Origin: JABAAE01 sp905480545
GTDB taxonomy: Bacteria; Planctomycetota; Planctomycetia; Pirellulales; Pirellulaceae
Length of the DNA stretch: 64,000 bases
Assembly (NCBI GenBank): GCA_943788025.1
Contig: CALSOR010000008.1
Location: 124,001 to 188,000 of the forward strand
Direction: 5' to 3'
Program-made: the position numbers and the translations under genes
Shown here: piece after piece, positions 63,737-64,000 of the stretch
Position numbering within the stretch: the stretch's first letter is position 1
How the letters are laid out: each line of letters begins with the position of its first letter
The notes under the pieces: model-generated
The model's database searches: none
Told to the model about the DNA's origin: nothing
What the model saw: the letters and a program-made list of their open reading frames with translations, nothing else

Positions 63737-64000
63737 CTACATGGTTTTATCATCTAGTTCGCGTTCAAAATCTGGTTTGAATTCGCGAGGCCTCGCATCG
63801 TTTTCGAATTCTATTTTTTCTTCAAATCGTCGGGGACGCCCTAGTTTCGGCGCGGGGACAGGAGAGTTGATTCGCTCCAATGAATCAACAAGTCTCGAAA
63901 CGTTTCCGTCACGAGGGTCAAACGCGTCTCGGATGTCTTCATCCGTTAGTCCCAGCTTTTCGATATTCGGCAACTTCCAAACCATTCCGTCATACATTGC
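63737..64000 (-). CDS. DUF1559 protein, C-terminal part (cut by window end)
   Basis: The frame is open to the window edge. The visible 87 residues begin MYDGMVWKLPNIEKLG, matching the C-terminal 'DG' box of DUF1559, and continue with DAFDPRDGNVSRLVDSLERI, close to the end of the 591-residue protein. It ends with a Lys/Glu/Arg-rich tail (EKIEFENDARPREFKP). The gene's start lies beyond 64000. This is the third DUF1559 paralogue in a row. Confidence 0.8.
   Translation of the reverse strand, partial: AMYDGMVWKLPNIEKLGLTDEDIRDAFDPRDGNVSRLVDSLERINSPVPAPKLGRPRRFEEKIEFENDARPREFKPDFERELDDKTM

Noticed and set aside
1..64000. tRNA, rRNA or CRISPR array
   Set aside because: No T-arm GTTCRA patterns in a foldable context, no rRNA segments and no regularly spaced direct repeats were seen by eye; a covariance-model search would settle tRNAs.

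Overview
The window reads as a chromosomal stretch of a marine Planctomycetota bacterium, probably Pirellulales-like. The evidence is the gene content: two DUF1501 + DUF1549/DUF1553 cytochrome-type pairs, three DUF1559 prepilin-like proteins, a DUF1080 protein, PQQ/WD-type beta-propeller proteins, FG-GAP proteins, sulfatase debris and a small planctomycete-type HTH-like protein. Base composition is moderate and most genes lie on the minus strand. I see no rRNA, tRNA or CRISPR array.

Layout. 0.6-4 kb: a membrane glycosyltransferase (C-terminus frameshifted), then overlapping ruvC-ruvA. 4.2-7.1 kb: an AT-rich islet with small unknown genes and an IS256-type insertion sequence carrying a start-codon-masking RNA structure. 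7.3-16.3 kb: an HD phosphohydrolase, a zinc-ribbon membrane protein, an ACT protein, a thioesterase, an EF-hand protein, a dehydrogenase pseudogene, ispG-rng, and a regulatory PTS pair (HPr, EIIA-Ntr). 16.7-25 kb: a large single-pass membrane protein, a SAM methyltransferase, a 2OG dioxygenase-like protein, a polyprenyl diphosphate synthase, moaC (one frameshift) and a membrane protein. 25-37 kb: a lipase-like hydrolase, an IGQ-repeat membrane protein, a frameshifted DUF1501 gene with its cytochrome-type partner, DUF1080, a YwaF-like protein, an orphan NMT1-like binding protein, and a metallophosphatase/endonuclease-phosphatase fusion. 38-45 kb: a TetR-MFP-RND efflux operon in which every gene is frameshifted, followed by a collapsed sulfatase, so this is a decaying zone. 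45-52 kb: glnS, an intact DUF1501/DUF1549 pair, and leuA behind a leucine-rich leader peptide and attenuator. 52-64 kb: an IS630 remnant, a fatty acid desaturase, a PQQ-propeller/FG-GAP pair, a parvulin, an RhlE-type helicase, another PQQ protein and three DUF1559 genes, the last cut by the window end.

The best candidate regulatory system is the leu leader. A 19-codon leader peptide with five Leu codons precedes a strong intrinsic terminator and a competing pairing, 119 bases before leuA. The second theme is gene breakage. Single-base slips, often in homopolymers, break the glycosyltransferase, a small islet gene, the IS256 transposase, moaC, the IGQ protein and a DUF1501 gene. The efflux operon carries roughly a dozen. 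The isolated slips could be sequencing errors, phase variation or young pseudogenes. The dense cluster looks like true decay. Neighbouring essential genes (ruvCA, ispG, rng, glnS, leuA, the helicase) are intact.
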